Shown: positions 14,637 through 23,088 of the stretch, one piece after another
Layout of the letters: the number at the start of each line of letters is the position of its first letter
Position numbering within the stretch: the stretch's first letter is position 1
Source of the DNA: an uncultured Bacteroidales bacterium
GTDB lineage: Bacteria > Bacteroidota > Bacteroidia > Bacteroidales > Muribaculaceae
NCBI GenBank assembly: GCA_902776835.1
Contig: CACYRK010000013.1
Location: 20,269-84,268, forward strand
DNA: 64,000 bases
Reading direction: 5' to 3'
Program-made: the position numbers and the translations under genes
Notes under the pieces: model-generated
The model's input: only the letters and a program-made list of their open reading frames with translations
Database searches by the model: none
Told to the model about the DNA's origin: nothing

Positions 14637-17426
14637 TTACAGACTCTTGTGGACCTCGATTTCCTCGAAAGCCTCAATCATGTCGCCCACCAGGATGTCG
14701 TTGTAACTCTGGATCGAGAAGCCGCAGTCGAAGCCGCTGGTCACCTCCTTCACATCGTCCTTGAAGCGCTTGAGCGAAGCCAAGTTGCCGGTGTAGCGCA
14801 CGATGCCGTCGCGAATCACGCGCACCTTGCACGAGCGTTTCACCTTGCCCTCGCGCACCACGGCGCCGGCGATGGTACCCACCTTGCTGATGTGGTACAC
14901 CTGCATAACCTCGGCGCTGCCGGTGACTTCCTCCTTGACCTCGGGCGAAAGCATACCCTCCATAGCGCTCTTGACCTCCTCGATGGCGTCGTAGATGATG
15001 GAGTAGATGCGGATGTCGACACCCTCCTGCGCAGCCAGACGCTTGGCGTCGCCGCTGGGTCGCACCTGGAAGCCCACAATGTAGGCATCGCTGGCGGCGG
15101 CCAGTGTGACGTCGCTCTCGGTGATGGCACCCACAGCCTTGTGGATGACATTGACCTGCACCTCGGGGGTGGAGAGTTTGATGAGCGAGTCGCTCAACGC
15201 CTCGATAGAGCCGTCGACGTCGCCCTTGACGATGATGTTCAGTTCGTGGAAGTCGCCCAATGCCTTGCGACGACCGATGTCCTCGAGCGTGAGTCGTTTC
15301 TGGGTGCGCAGACCCTGCTCACGCTGCAGTTGCTCGCGCTTGTTGGCGATTTGGCGTGCCTCCTGGTCGGTGTCCATGACGTTGAACTTGTCGCCAGCGG
15401 TGGGTGCACCGTTCAGACCCAGGATCAGTGCAGGCGAAGCCGGACCGGCCTCGGTGATGCGCTGGTTGCGCTCGTTGAACATCGCCTTCACCTTGCCGAA
15501 ATGCGTACCGGCCAGCACGATGTCGCCCACGTGCAGCGTGCCGTTGTCGACGAGCACGGTGGCCACGTAGCCGCGACCCTTGTCGAGCGACGACTCGATA
15601 ATCGAGCCGGTGGCTTTGCGGTTGGGGTTGGCCTTGAGGTCGAGCAAGTCGGCCTCGAGAAGCACTTTCTCCAAGAGTTCGTAGATACCGTCGCCCTTCT
15701 TGGCCGAGATATCCTGGCTCTGATACTTGCCGCCCCAGTCCTCAACCAGATAGTTCATGTTGGCAAGTTCTTCCTTGATCTTGTCGGGGTTAGCACCCGG
15801 CTTGTCAATCTTGTTGATGGCGAAGATGATGGGCACACCGGCTGCCGAAGCGTGGCTCAGCGCCTCCACCGTCTGCGGCATCACGCTGTCGTCGGCAGCG
15901 ACGATGACGATAACGATGTCGGTCACCTTGGCACCACGGGCACGCATTGCGGTGAACGCGGCGTGACCCGGCGTGTCGAGGAAGGTGATGCGGCGGCCGT
16001 TTTTCAGTTTTACACGGTAAGCACCGATGTGCTGCGTGATACCGCCTGCCTCGCCAGCGATAACGTTGGTGTTGCGAATGTAGTCGAGCAGCGACGTCTT
16101 GCCATGGTCCACGTGACCCATCACGGTGACCACCGGCGGACGCTGTTCCAGATCTTCGGGATTGTCGTCCTCGTCGTGGATAGCCTCGGCGACCTCGGCG
16201 CTGGTGTATTCGGTCTTGAAGCCGAACTCCTCGGCCACAATGTTGATCGTCTCGGCATCGAGACGCTGGTTGATGGATACCATCACGCCCAGGCTCATGC
16301 AGGTGCCAATGACCTTGTTGACGGGGATATCCATCATGGCAGCCAGGTCGTTAGCGGTCACAAACTCGGTGAGTTTGAGCACCTTCTTTTCGGCCAGTGC
16401 CTGACGTGCTTCCTCGCGCTCTTCTTCGCGCACAGCCTCGCGTTTCTCCTTACGCCACTTTGCGGCCTTCTTCGGCGCCTTGGTGGTGAGGCGCGCAAGC
16501 GTCTCTTTCACCTGGCGCTGCACGTCTTCCTCGTTGACCTCGGGCTTGAACGGGCGTTTGCTCTTGCTCTTCTTGCTGGCCTTTGCTGTGTCGGCCTGCT
16601 GCTTGCCCTTGGCTTGTGTGGCCTGTTGCTGGATTTGTGCTGCGCTGCGCTCGATGTCGACTTTTTCCTTGCCGATGCGTTTGCGTTTCTTCTTGGCAGC
16701 GGCCTCACCCTGTGCCTTGGCGATGCGCTCGTTGCGGCGCTCCTCCTTGGTTTTCTTCTTGGGGCGAGTCTGCTGGTTGAGCGTGCTCAGGTCGATTTTT
16801 CCCACCACCTTCGGTTTGATGTCGGGCGCATCGATTTTAAACACCTCTTGCTGTGGCTGCTCAGCGGCCTCGGAAGCCGGTTCCGGCTCGGGCGCTGGCT
16901 GCTCAGGTGCCGGCTCGGCGACGGGCGCCGGCTCGGCGATTTCGGGCTCGCTGTCGTTGCCAGTTGCGACAGGCGGCTCTACGGGCGCTTGCTCGACCAC
17001 GGGCTCGGGTGCCGGAGCAGGCGTCGGCTCAACAACGGGTTCGGGAGCCGGAGCCGCAGGTTGTGCGGCAGGCTGCTCGGCAGGCTGTTCATCCTTGATG
17101 ATGGGACCACCGGGATTCGACAAGTCGATCTTGCCCAGAACAGTAGGTTTCTGTCCGGGTATCACGGTCTTGATCTCCTCGACGCGACGAGTCTTGGCAG
17201 CATTCTTTGCCTTTTCGTTTTGCCGCTCGGTGGCGAAGTTTTCCGACTTCTTCTTAAGTTCCATGTCGGGCTTGAACTCCTTAATCAGCATCTCATACAC
17301 CTTGTCATCGATGCGGGCATTGACGTTTGAAAAGTCCACATCGATGTTTTTCTTGTGCAGATACTCCTGAATAGTGAGTCGCCCCACATTCAAATCTTTT
17401 ATGACTTTACTAATTTTTACTGGCAT
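14637..17426 (-). CDS. infB: Translation initiation factor IF-2
   Basis: The GTPase that places initiator tRNA on the 30S subunit and promotes subunit joining. It has 929 residues. The N-terminal ~330 residues hold an IF2_N helix region ([19 protein letters not shown]) and a long Pro/Ala/Glu linker, followed by a Lys/Arg-rich stretch, as usual for Bacteroidota IF-2. The GTPase core has [16 protein letters not shown] (G1), [15 protein letters not shown] (G3) and INKID (G4). EF-Tu-like domain II, the IF-2 domain 3 and the C-terminal fMet-tRNA-binding domain ([16 protein letters not shown]) follow. Last gene of the rimP-nusA-infB operon. Confidence 0.98.
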   Translation of the reverse strand: MPVKISKVIKDLNVGRLTIQEYLHKKNIDVDFSNVNARIDDKVYEMLIKEFKPDMELKKKSENFATERQNEKAKNAAKTRRVEEIKTVIPGQKPTVLGKIDLSNPGGPIIKDEQPAEQPAAQPAAPAPEPVVEPTPAPAPEPVVEQAPVEPPVATGNDSEPEIAEPAPVAEPAPEQPAPEPEPASEAAEQPQQEVFKIDAPDIKPKVVGKIDLSTLNQQTRPKKKTKEERRNERIAKAQGEAAAKKKRKRIGKEKVDIERSAAQIQQQATQAKGKQQADTAKASKKSKSKRPFKPEVNEEDVQRQVKETLARLTTKAPKKAAKWRKEKREAVREEEREEARQALAEKKVLKLTEFVTANDLAAMMDIPVNKVIGTCMSLGVMVSINQRLDAETINIVAEEFGFKTEYTSAEVAEAIHDEDDNPEDLEQRPPVVTVMGHVDHGKTSLLDYIRNTNVIAGEAGGITQHIGAYRVKLKNGRRITFLDTPGHAAFTAMRARGAKVTDIVIVIVAADDSVMPQTVEALSHASAAGVPIIFAINKIDKPGANPDKIKEELANMNYLVEDWGGKYQSQDISAKKGDGIYELLEKVLLEADLLDLKANPNRKATGSIIESSLDKGRGYVATVLVDNGTLHVGDIVLAGTHFGKVKAMFNERNQRITEAGPASPALILGLNGAPTAGDKFNVMDTDQEARQIANKREQLQREQGLRTQKRLTLEDIGRRKALGDFHELNIIVKGDVDGSIEALSDSLIKLSTPEVQVNVIHKAVGAITESDVTLAAASDAYIVGFQVRPSGDAKRLAAQEGVDIRIYSIIYDAIEEVKSAMEGMLSPEVKEEVTGSAEVMQVYHISKVGTIAGAVVREGKVKRSCKVRVIRDGIVRYTGNLASLKRFKDDVKEVTSGFDCGFSIQSYNDILVGDMIEAFEEIEVHKSL

Positions 17427-17507
17427 ATTTTCTACTAAGTTGTTTCTTGTCGATAATTTAAGCCAAAAGGCGTGGAGAAAGGATGATGACGTGTGGCTGG
17501 CGGCGTA

Positions 17508-18764
17508 TTACTCGTCGAACTCGGCCTTGAGCACCTCGATCACATGGTCGACGGTGTCTTCCTCGAGGTCGGCACGCTCGATGAGTTCTTCGCGCGGCAT
17601 GCGCAGCACGGCCTTTGCCGTTGCGCAGCCCAAATCCTTGAGTGCTTCGATCACCCACTCGTCGATCTCGTCCTTGAACTCGTCGAGGTAGATATCCTCC
17701 TCGGCGTCGCTGTCGAGGTCGCGATACACGTCGATGACATACTCGGTGAGCATCGAGGCCAACTTGATGTTCAGGCCGCCCTTACCGATAGCCAGCGACA
17801 CCTCTTCGGGGCGCAGGAACACCTCGGCGTGCTTGGTCTCCTCGTCGAGGCGAATCGACGAAATCTTGGCGGGGCTGAGCGCGCGTTGGATATAGAGTTG
17901 CGGGTTGGTGGTGTAAGGAATCACATCGATGTTCTCGTTGCGCAACTCGCGCACGATGCCATGGATGCGACCGCCCTTCACGCCCACGCAGGCGCCCACA
18001 GGATCAATACGGTCGTCGTAACTCTCGACGGCAATCTTTGCCCTCTCGCCCGGCACGCGTGCCACGGCTTTAATCACGATGAGGCCATCGTGAATCTCGG
18101 GCACCTCAAGTTCGAAGAGTCGGCGCAAGAACATGGGGCTGGTGCGCGACACGGTGATCTTGGGGTTGTTGTTCTTATTATCGACGTTGTGGATGACGGC
18201 ACGCACCGTCTCACCCTTGCGGTAGACGTCGGTGGGAATCTGCTGGTCCTTGGGCAGCAGCAGTTCGTTCTTCTCCTCGTCGAGCAGCAGCACCTCGCGC
18301 TTCCACACCTGGTACACCTCGCCGGTGACGAGTTCGCCCTCCAAGTCCTTGAACTTGCTGTAGACGGCGTCCTTCTGCAGGTCGAGAATCTTGCTGGCCA
18401 GCGTCTGGCGCAGGTTCAGGATGGCGCGACGGCCAAACTTGGCGAAGTCGATTTTGCGGGTGTGCTCCTCGCCCACCTCGCAGTCGGGGTCGTCGTCGGC
18501 ACGGGCATCGCTCAGCGAAATCTCCTTGTTGGGGTTCTCCACCTCGCCATCGGGGACGACCTCGAGATTCTGGTAAATCTCGCAATCGCCCTTATCGGGG
18601 TTGACAATCACGTCGAAGTTGTCGTCGTTGCCAAACATCTTTGCCAGCACGCTGCGGAACGACTCCTCCAAGACGCTGATGAGCGTGGTCTTGTCGATGT
18701 TCTTCAGTTCCTTAAACTCGGCGAACTGGTCGGTCATGTTGACCGCTTCTACTCTTTTAGCCAT
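17508..18764 (-). CDS. nusA: Transcription termination/antitermination factor NusA
   Basis: Binds RNA polymerase and nascent RNA to modulate pausing, termination and antitermination. The 418 residues comprise an N-terminal polymerase-binding domain (EEFKELKNIDKTTLISVLEESFRS is its Bacteroidota form), an S1 domain around 135-200 and two KH domains (VGACVGVKGGRIHGIVRELRNENID, then EEVSLAIGKGGLNIKLAS). An acidic C-terminal helical tail ends it. It lacks the acidic repeats that lengthen E. coli NusA to 495 residues. It lies 14 bases after rimP and 81 bases before infB, the canonical order. Confidence 0.97.
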   Translation of the reverse strand: MAKRVEAVNMTDQFAEFKELKNIDKTTLISVLEESFRSVLAKMFGNDDNFDVIVNPDKGDCEIYQNLEVVPDGEVENPNKEISLSDARADDDPDCEVGEEHTRKIDFAKFGRRAILNLRQTLASKILDLQKDAVYSKFKDLEGELVTGEVYQVWKREVLLLDEEKNELLLPKDQQIPTDVYRKGETVRAVIHNVDNKNNNPKITVSRTSPMFLRRLFELEVPEIHDGLIVIKAVARVPGERAKIAVESYDDRIDPVGACVGVKGGRIHGIVRELRNENIDVIPYTTNPQLYIQRALSPAKISSIRLDEETKHAEVFLRPEEVSLAIGKGGLNIKLASMLTEYVIDVYRDLDSDAEEDIYLDEFKDEIDEWVIEALKDLGCATAKAVLRMPREELIERADLEEDTVDHVIEVLKAEFDE

Positions 18765-18778
18765 AGGTCAATAATCGT

Positions 18779-19243
18779 TTATATCTTGATTATGCATTTT
18801 GTGTATTTAATTTCGTCGTAGCGCAGTGGCACCTCGGTGGCGACCATCTCGGGACGCTTCTTGCCCTCGACCTTGGTCTTCACCATCTGTGTGATGGCAA
18901 AACCGTCGTCGCCGGCGGCGCTGATCACGCCTTTGAGTTTTCGCCCGTCGGCGGTGAGCACCTCCACCTCGTTGCCCATGTTTTTGGCATACTGTCGTGG
19001 CACAAGCAGTGGCGAACTGATGCCGTAACTGCCCACGGTGAGTTCGTAGTCCTCGACGTCGCGGTCGAAGGCGTCGAGCACGGCGTCGTTAACGCGCACG
19101 CAGTCGTCGATGGTGATGTCGCCATCGCTGTCGAGGGCCACGTCGATGATGTTGTCGCGGCTCACGGTGATTTGCACCAGGTACATGTCGGTTCCCTGGA
19201 GCGCCTGCTCAATCACTTGTGTCAATTCAGTCTTGTCAATCAT
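18779..19243 (-). CDS. rimP: Ribosome maturation factor RimP
   Basis: Assists 30S subunit maturation. The 154 residues show the RimP pattern: an N-terminal alpha-beta domain (YLVQITVSRDNIIDVALDSDGDITIDDCVRVNDAVLDAFDRD) and a C-terminal SH3-like domain beginning YELTVGSYGISSPLLVPRQYAKN, the Bacteroidota version of the VSSPGLDRPL motif. It heads the rimP-nusA-infB operon. The promoter at 19484-19514 leaves a leader of more than 200 bases containing the hairpin series at 19254-19359. Confidence 0.95.
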   Translation of the reverse strand: MIDKTELTQVIEQALQGTDMYLVQITVSRDNIIDVALDSDGDITIDDCVRVNDAVLDAFDRDVEDYELTVGSYGISSPLLVPRQYAKNMGNEVEVLTADGRKLKGVISAAGDDGFAITQMVKTKVEGKKRPEMVATEVPLRYDEIKYTKCIIKI

Positions 19244-19253
19244 ACTTTTGTGG

Positions 19254-19359
19254 TGCGGCCGTTGCCGCAGTTTAAGGCGGCTGTTCGCCGCGGTTTAACG
19301 CCTCGCGTTGCTCGGCTGGTGAACGCGGCTGTCGCCGCTGGATAACGCTCGCTTTGCGA
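19254..19359 (-). repeat. Series of small hairpins separated by TTTAA-type linkers
   Basis: Hairpins TGCGGC-cgtt-GCCGCA (19254-19269), GCGGC-tgttc-GCCGC (19277-19291), GCGGC-tgtc-GCCGC (19325-19338) and TCGC-ttt-GCGA (19349-19359). They are separated by TTTAA (19271), TTTAA (19294), GATAA (19341) and TTTAA (19364). They lie in the predicted 5' leader of rimP-nusA-infB. Confidence 0.7.
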
Positions 19360-19483
19360 ACTGTTTAAAGCTTTGCTCTTGCTCGGCAGGGTGCTTTGCT
19401 GTGGCGCGGCTGAAGTGCATTGTGTTGCTTGAAAAAACATAACAAAAATGAGGAAGCCGATGCCCCCTCTCACGAATGCGGTG

Positions 19484-19514
19484 CAAAAGTAGCAAAAAGT
19501 GCGCACCCGTGCAA
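19484..19514 (-). promoter_or_regulatory. Promoter of the rimP-nusA-infB operon
   Basis: Minus strand: TTG (19512-19514), 20 bases, TACTTTTG (19484-19491). This fits the Bacteroidota consensus and is the only good match in the stretch upstream of rimP. Confidence 0.65.
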
Positions 19515-19629
19515 GTGCCTCGCGGTAATAAGGAGCGAGGCACCCACATTTCACAACAAATATTATAATTATTTAATGATATTTAACCTGGCGTGTTTTT
19601 TACGCGATTCCTAGTTGACTTCTAATATG

Positions 19630-20577
19630 TCAAAAAAGGCTGCAATTATTGTATTCTATTTCTTGAATTAATTTGTCATAATCGGCTTTGCCTGTTAACG
19701 GAATGACACGTCCAACATTTAACGATGACACCCTCTTTATGTCAATTATCTGAGCCAGACCATTTTTTCCTTTTTCAATAATTAGGCGGTTTGCACCGAA
19801 TATATCAGTATTGTATTCTTCACTAGAAGGATAGTGGATAACCCCCACCGGTCTACCTAATTTAGCATACTTAGCCAAGGTATATTTCGACCCTCCATCA
19901 ATTTTACTCTGTACAAGAATGAGGCCGTGTGCAAGCCCTGCTTGAATTCGACTCGCTTTGCTTCCTGAGAATTTATCCTCTTTTTGCCGAGGAAGGAATT
20001 CGGAAATAATCAAACCACCAGCATTGAGCACATCATCAATCACTTTTATATGGTTGGCGGTACACGTTTCTTTGTAGATTAGGCCGCCAGAAATGATGCC
20101 GACAACGTTTTTGGCTATTTGACCATTATGATATATTGCATGTTCATCAATGCCTTCAACAAGTCCGTTACAGATTGAGAATTTTTCAGAGAAATATGTT
20201 CCAACTCTTTCTGCAATATTATTTCCGAGTTTTGTGCTATGACGTGTACCTATGATTGCAATCACATGCTTAAGAAGCGTCTCATTGCCCTTAAAAAACA
20301 GCACGCTAGGCGGATCTCCGATTTCAGCAAGTTGAGTAGGATAATCATTGCTAAGAACACTAAGCATACTGATACTATTTGCTTTGCAATCTACTATTAT
20401 TTCATCAGCCACTCGGGCATAATGCTCTAGGTTGGATATTTCTTCTGGTTTAACCTCGCCAATAATTGCCGCACAAGAATTATCTTGCATCAATCGATGA
20501 AGATTCTTTTTTATAAAAGCAGGACCTATGCCCTTGACCATTGACAATATTAAAACATTACGCAGATCCATAATCAT
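19630..20577 (-). CDS. DprA/Smf-family protein (divergent)
   Basis: A 315-residue Rossmann-fold protein of the DprA/Smf superfamily. The core reads VIAIIGTRHSTKLGNNIAERV (DprA: VGSR..S.YG), ICNGLVEGIDEHAI in place of SGLARGIDAxAH, VGIISGG, GGLIISEFLPRQ, and GLILVQSKIDGGSKYTLAKYAKLGRPVGVI (DprA: VVVEA...SG.L.TA..A...GR.V). Classical DprA loads RecA on incoming single-stranded DNA. This copy lacks the C-terminal winged-helix domain, is more divergent, and is AT-rich. It is the last gene of a five-gene block, 45 bases after the HAD-phosphoribosyltransferase gene. I infer a nucleic-acid or nucleotide-sensing role in a defence or stress module, not the housekeeping one. Confidence 0.85.
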   Translation of the reverse strand: MIMDLRNVLILSMVKGIGPAFIKKNLHRLMQDNSCAAIIGEVKPEEISNLEHYARVADEIIVDCKANSISMLSVLSNDYPTQLAEIGDPPSVLFFKGNETLLKHVIAIIGTRHSTKLGNNIAERVGTYFSEKFSICNGLVEGIDEHAIYHNGQIAKNVVGIISGGLIYKETCTANHIKVIDDVLNAGGLIISEFLPRQKEDKFSGSKASRIQAGLAHGLILVQSKIDGGSKYTLAKYAKLGRPVGVIHYPSSEEYNTDIFGANRLIIEKGKNGLAQIIDIKRVSSLNVGRVIPLTGKADYDKLIQEIEYNNCSLF

Positions 20578-20622
20578 TAGTTCTTGTGTTCTTTTATATA
20601 TGTGTCAAGTTCGTCTAAATTG

Positions 20623-21921
20623 TTAATCGCACATATCCAAAGTATAACCACAACCATTGCCTCGATATTCTGGAGGAGTACATGAATAGAATCTATGCCC
20701 ATCGGAACGACGAATCTTGATTTGCATGGGTTTGCCGCATCTTGGGCAAACGACATCATCGTTTACGGGTAGCACCATTTGGAACATGGCTAAAAACAAA
20801 ACGTTCTTTACACCCTGTTCTTTCAATTTTCTAATAACATGCCATGCGGTTGCTCCCGTCGTATATTGGTCATCAAGTACTATCACGTTTTTCCCTGTAA
20901 GGTCAACCCTTGTACCACCTGGACATTCTATCGACAAGTATTTTTGCAAGAAAGCTTGACGGTCTCGGTACAGATTTTGCTCGCGAAGCGACCCTTGCAC
21001 ATTGTCGTCCCATTTCAGAAGTTGAACTTTTTGTACCGGTGTCTCGACCAAATCAAAGAGTTCTTTCATCTTGGTGGGCGGAACGGTTGTCCTTTTATCT
21101 GTTAGGTATGTAAAGTAATCCCATCCTCGCTGAACAATGGCTGGTTGATTGATGTAATTGGAGATGCCAGTCGCAAGTGTTTTTAAAAAATCTTGAGTCC
21201 GCTCAGGGTTGGACATCATATAATATTTGTCGGCTCTTCCATATTTGTCACAAGCACCTTGCTCTTGTCGGGCTAAGCATCTTATTAAAGCGTATGAACC
21301 ATCAGCATAGCGGTTGTTATTGAGACGAATTGCTCGAGTTGAGGTTTGCCCAACAAAAGCAGCTTCGATGGTGTAAAGGTTGCTCAATGGCGCCTCCAAA
21401 ATTGTTTCTATCTCAGCAAATGTTTTTGCTGAGAATGTGGGCCCCATCTTTTTACTCGCCATCTCATCGCCAATACCATCACGCTCATCCCTGATATCGT
21501 CAGTGATTATGTATGGTAGGAACCATATAGTCATTGCTCCAATGTGTCGCCCTAACTCTATATCCAATTTTGTGTCTCCGATTACAACACAATTACCATC
21601 ATCAAGTTCATGCTTCAAGTCAGCATGAGTGTTTAAATACTCCATAAGCTTTGCCGTGTTTGGTTTATCGGCCAACGAAACATTGTCCACCCCAAACATT
21701 CTACAAATTGGATTGACATATCGGAAATGAGAATCTGATACAACTAAGATCTTATCCCCTTTAGCTTTACGAGATTCAATAAACTCCCTTGCCCCGGGCA
21801 ATATAGGGACTTGCCCAAGGTACTGTTCTATCGAATAACCATCCTGGCCATCTCTGTACGGTTGCCATGTTGGATGAACTGTACCGATAAGCGTTCCATC
21901 TAAATCTATAAGTATAAGCAT
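20623..21921 (-). CDS. HAD phosphatase - phosphoribosyltransferase - zinc-ribbon fusion
   Basis: A 432-residue three-part protein. Residues 1 to ~150 are a HAD-type phosphatase: LIDLDGTLIG (motif I, DxDGT), KILVVSDSH (motif II), LADKPNT lysine and CVVIGDTKLDIELG (motif IV). The middle and C-terminal part has NVIVLDDQYTTGATAWHV, the PRPP-binding loop of a type I phosphoribosyltransferase, close to that of ComF proteins. The tail has CPRCGKPM then C414 and C424, resembling a topoisomerase-type C4 zinc ribbon (Cys 392, 395, 414, 424). ComF and DprA are both linked to DNA uptake, so the pairing with the downstream DprA-like gene is suggestive. A nucleotide-processing or nucleotide-signal role is inference. 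Confidence 0.85.
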   Translation of the reverse strand: MLILIDLDGTLIGTVHPTWQPYRDGQDGYSIEQYLGQVPILPGAREFIESRKAKGDKILVVSDSHFRYVNPICRMFGVDNVSLADKPNTAKLMEYLNTHADLKHELDDGNCVVIGDTKLDIELGRHIGAMTIWFLPYIITDDIRDERDGIGDEMASKKMGPTFSAKTFAEIETILEAPLSNLYTIEAAFVGQTSTRAIRLNNNRYADGSYALIRCLARQEQGACDKYGRADKYYMMSNPERTQDFLKTLATGISNYINQPAIVQRGWDYFTYLTDKRTTVPPTKMKELFDLVETPVQKVQLLKWDDNVQGSLREQNLYRDRQAFLQKYLSIECPGGTRVDLTGKNVIVLDDQYTTGATAWHVIRKLKEQGVKNVLFLAMFQMVLPVNDDVVCPRCGKPMQIKIRRSDGHRFYSCTPPEYRGNGCGYTLDMCD

Positions 21922-21994
21922 CTACTATTAATTTTTAAACCAACACATTGAACAAGGCATGAATACTCAGAATTTCGCTAAATGGATATCCTCG

Positions 21995-23086
21995 TCATGA
22001 TAAATCAAATAATCTATTGATTCTTTCTCCTCTTGCAAAACTCGGGAATGACTCGTTCATTCTTTCTTCATCAAATAAAGTTGTTTTATTGTAAACATCT
22101 CTTGCATCATAAAGTATATCCGAATAGGCTTTTCGAGACCATTTCGTATGATTATTAAGAAATGGATGTAAAACACATACAGTGGTAGTCTTCTTTGATT
22201 TGCCTCTCTTAAAGAGGTCAAAGCCACCACCGCAACCAATGAAGAGATTATTAGTGAAGATTGTACGGTCGTGAAATTTATCTTTCGAACATTTGATGAT
22301 TGACACTTCAAATGTAATATTTTGGCGAAGCTCACTCAAGATTTCTTTGATTCTCTTTAAGCGAGTTTCGCTGTTGTAGGGCGTTCCTCGGTCGTTGCAG
22401 AGAGTTGCAAATATAGTCACTTGAAAATGCAACTTTTTATAGAGGCTTTTTGGAATAAGTGAATCAAAAATCTTTGGTAGGTTTTCATCTATGCTATCAG
22501 CATCGTTGAGAATATAATTGTCAATAATGACTAGCGAATTGCATGGGACTACATCATGCCCACCCAGGCACTTACTCCAGTTGCTTGTTTCTGCTTTCTG
22601 AAGTGCCACACCTTGGTCAAAAGTCAGATATTTGAAATCATTGATGTTTTCGGCACAAAAAACTATTATGCCATAATTCCTCATCGCTTCTGAGCAAACT
22701 TCTTTGGATTCGCAAGAAAAGAATAAAGCGTTTAACTTATCTGTGTCAATAATCGATTCGTTAAACTGAACTTTTGATGCATTGAAATGTAGATGCAGAG
22801 CGCTATTATGTCGCTTATACTCCATGTTAATGACAAGATTATCAAGTGCATCACGCTCGACCTTGCTTTTCTTTTCTGCCTCGTCAAGGAAATTGTAAAA
22901 AAAGTCTTTGGAAATATTTAGATACAGTTTCACATCCGAACACAGAAGCAGATTGCGGATGTCAGACGCCAACTCGTCGTCGATATTAAAAGAGTTATCT
23001 AAACAAGATGCTTCACCATCCTGTTTAGATGTAAGGGCCGTGAAGAAATCCCAGTCGCAATATATGTGCTTTCTATATCGCTCCAT
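21995..23086 (-). CDS. Unknown protein with an HDR motif, partner of the upstream ATPase
   Basis: A 363-residue soluble protein of no family I recognise. It has no signal peptide or membrane segment. The most telling stretch is KFHDRTIFTNNLFIGCGGGFDLF (split here as KFHDRTIFTNN and LFIGCGGGFDLF, about residues 281-303). An HDR-x-I-x-T-N ... G-x-G-x-D pattern occurs in some phospholipase-D-like and MIT-C-like domains of immunity proteins. Two Cys and several Asp residues in the N-terminal half (YCDWDFF) could form another site. Its start lies two bases after the ATPase stop, so the two are almost certainly co-translated. Likely the effector or partner of that ATPase; this is inference from context. 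Confidence 0.7.
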   Translation of the reverse strand: MERYRKHIYCDWDFFTALTSKQDGEASCLDNSFNIDDELASDIRNLLLCSDVKLYLNISKDFFYNFLDEAEKKSKVERDALDNLVINMEYKRHNSALHLHFNASKVQFNESIIDTDKLNALFFSCESKEVCSEAMRNYGIIVFCAENINDFKYLTFDQGVALQKAETSNWSKCLGGHDVVPCNSLVIIDNYILNDADSIDENLPKIFDSLIPKSLYKKLHFQVTIFATLCNDRGTPYNSETRLKRIKEILSELRQNITFEVSIIKCSKDKFHDRTIFTNNLFIGCGGGFDLFKRGKSKKTTTVCVLHPFLNNHTKWSRKAYSDILYDARDVYNKTTLFDEERMNESFPSFARGERINRLFDLS

Positions 23087-23088
23087 AA

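Larger units (their letters stand above)
19244..19629. other. Long rimP leader and gene-free boundary of the AT-rich block
   Basis: 19244-19480 is the predicted untranslated leader of the rimP operon. 19492-19560 carries the upstream promoter part. 19560-19629 is AT-rich and marks the end of the five-gene block. Open frames of up to 104 codons on the minus strand (to 19554) read through the hairpin repeats and the promoter and are not believable genes. Confidence 0.55.

Noticed and set aside
14649..17330. 893-codon open frame on the plus strand
   Set aside because: It is antisense to infB; its protein is Leu/Val/His/Asp-rich without any motif, a shadow of GC-rich codon bias.
17493..18821. 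442-codon open frame antisense to nusA
   Set aside because: NusA domains on the other strand explain the region; the antisense product has no recognisable domain.
18779..19243. Competence operon reading of the DprA neighbourhood (DprA with rimP/nusA)
   Set aside because: The DprA-like gene is separated from rimP by the rimP promoter and leader and differs strongly in base composition; it belongs with the AT-rich block.
19240..19554. 104-codon minus-strand frame upstream of rimP
   Set aside because: It covers the rimP promoter and the hairpin string, and overlaps the rimP start; composition follows the repeats.
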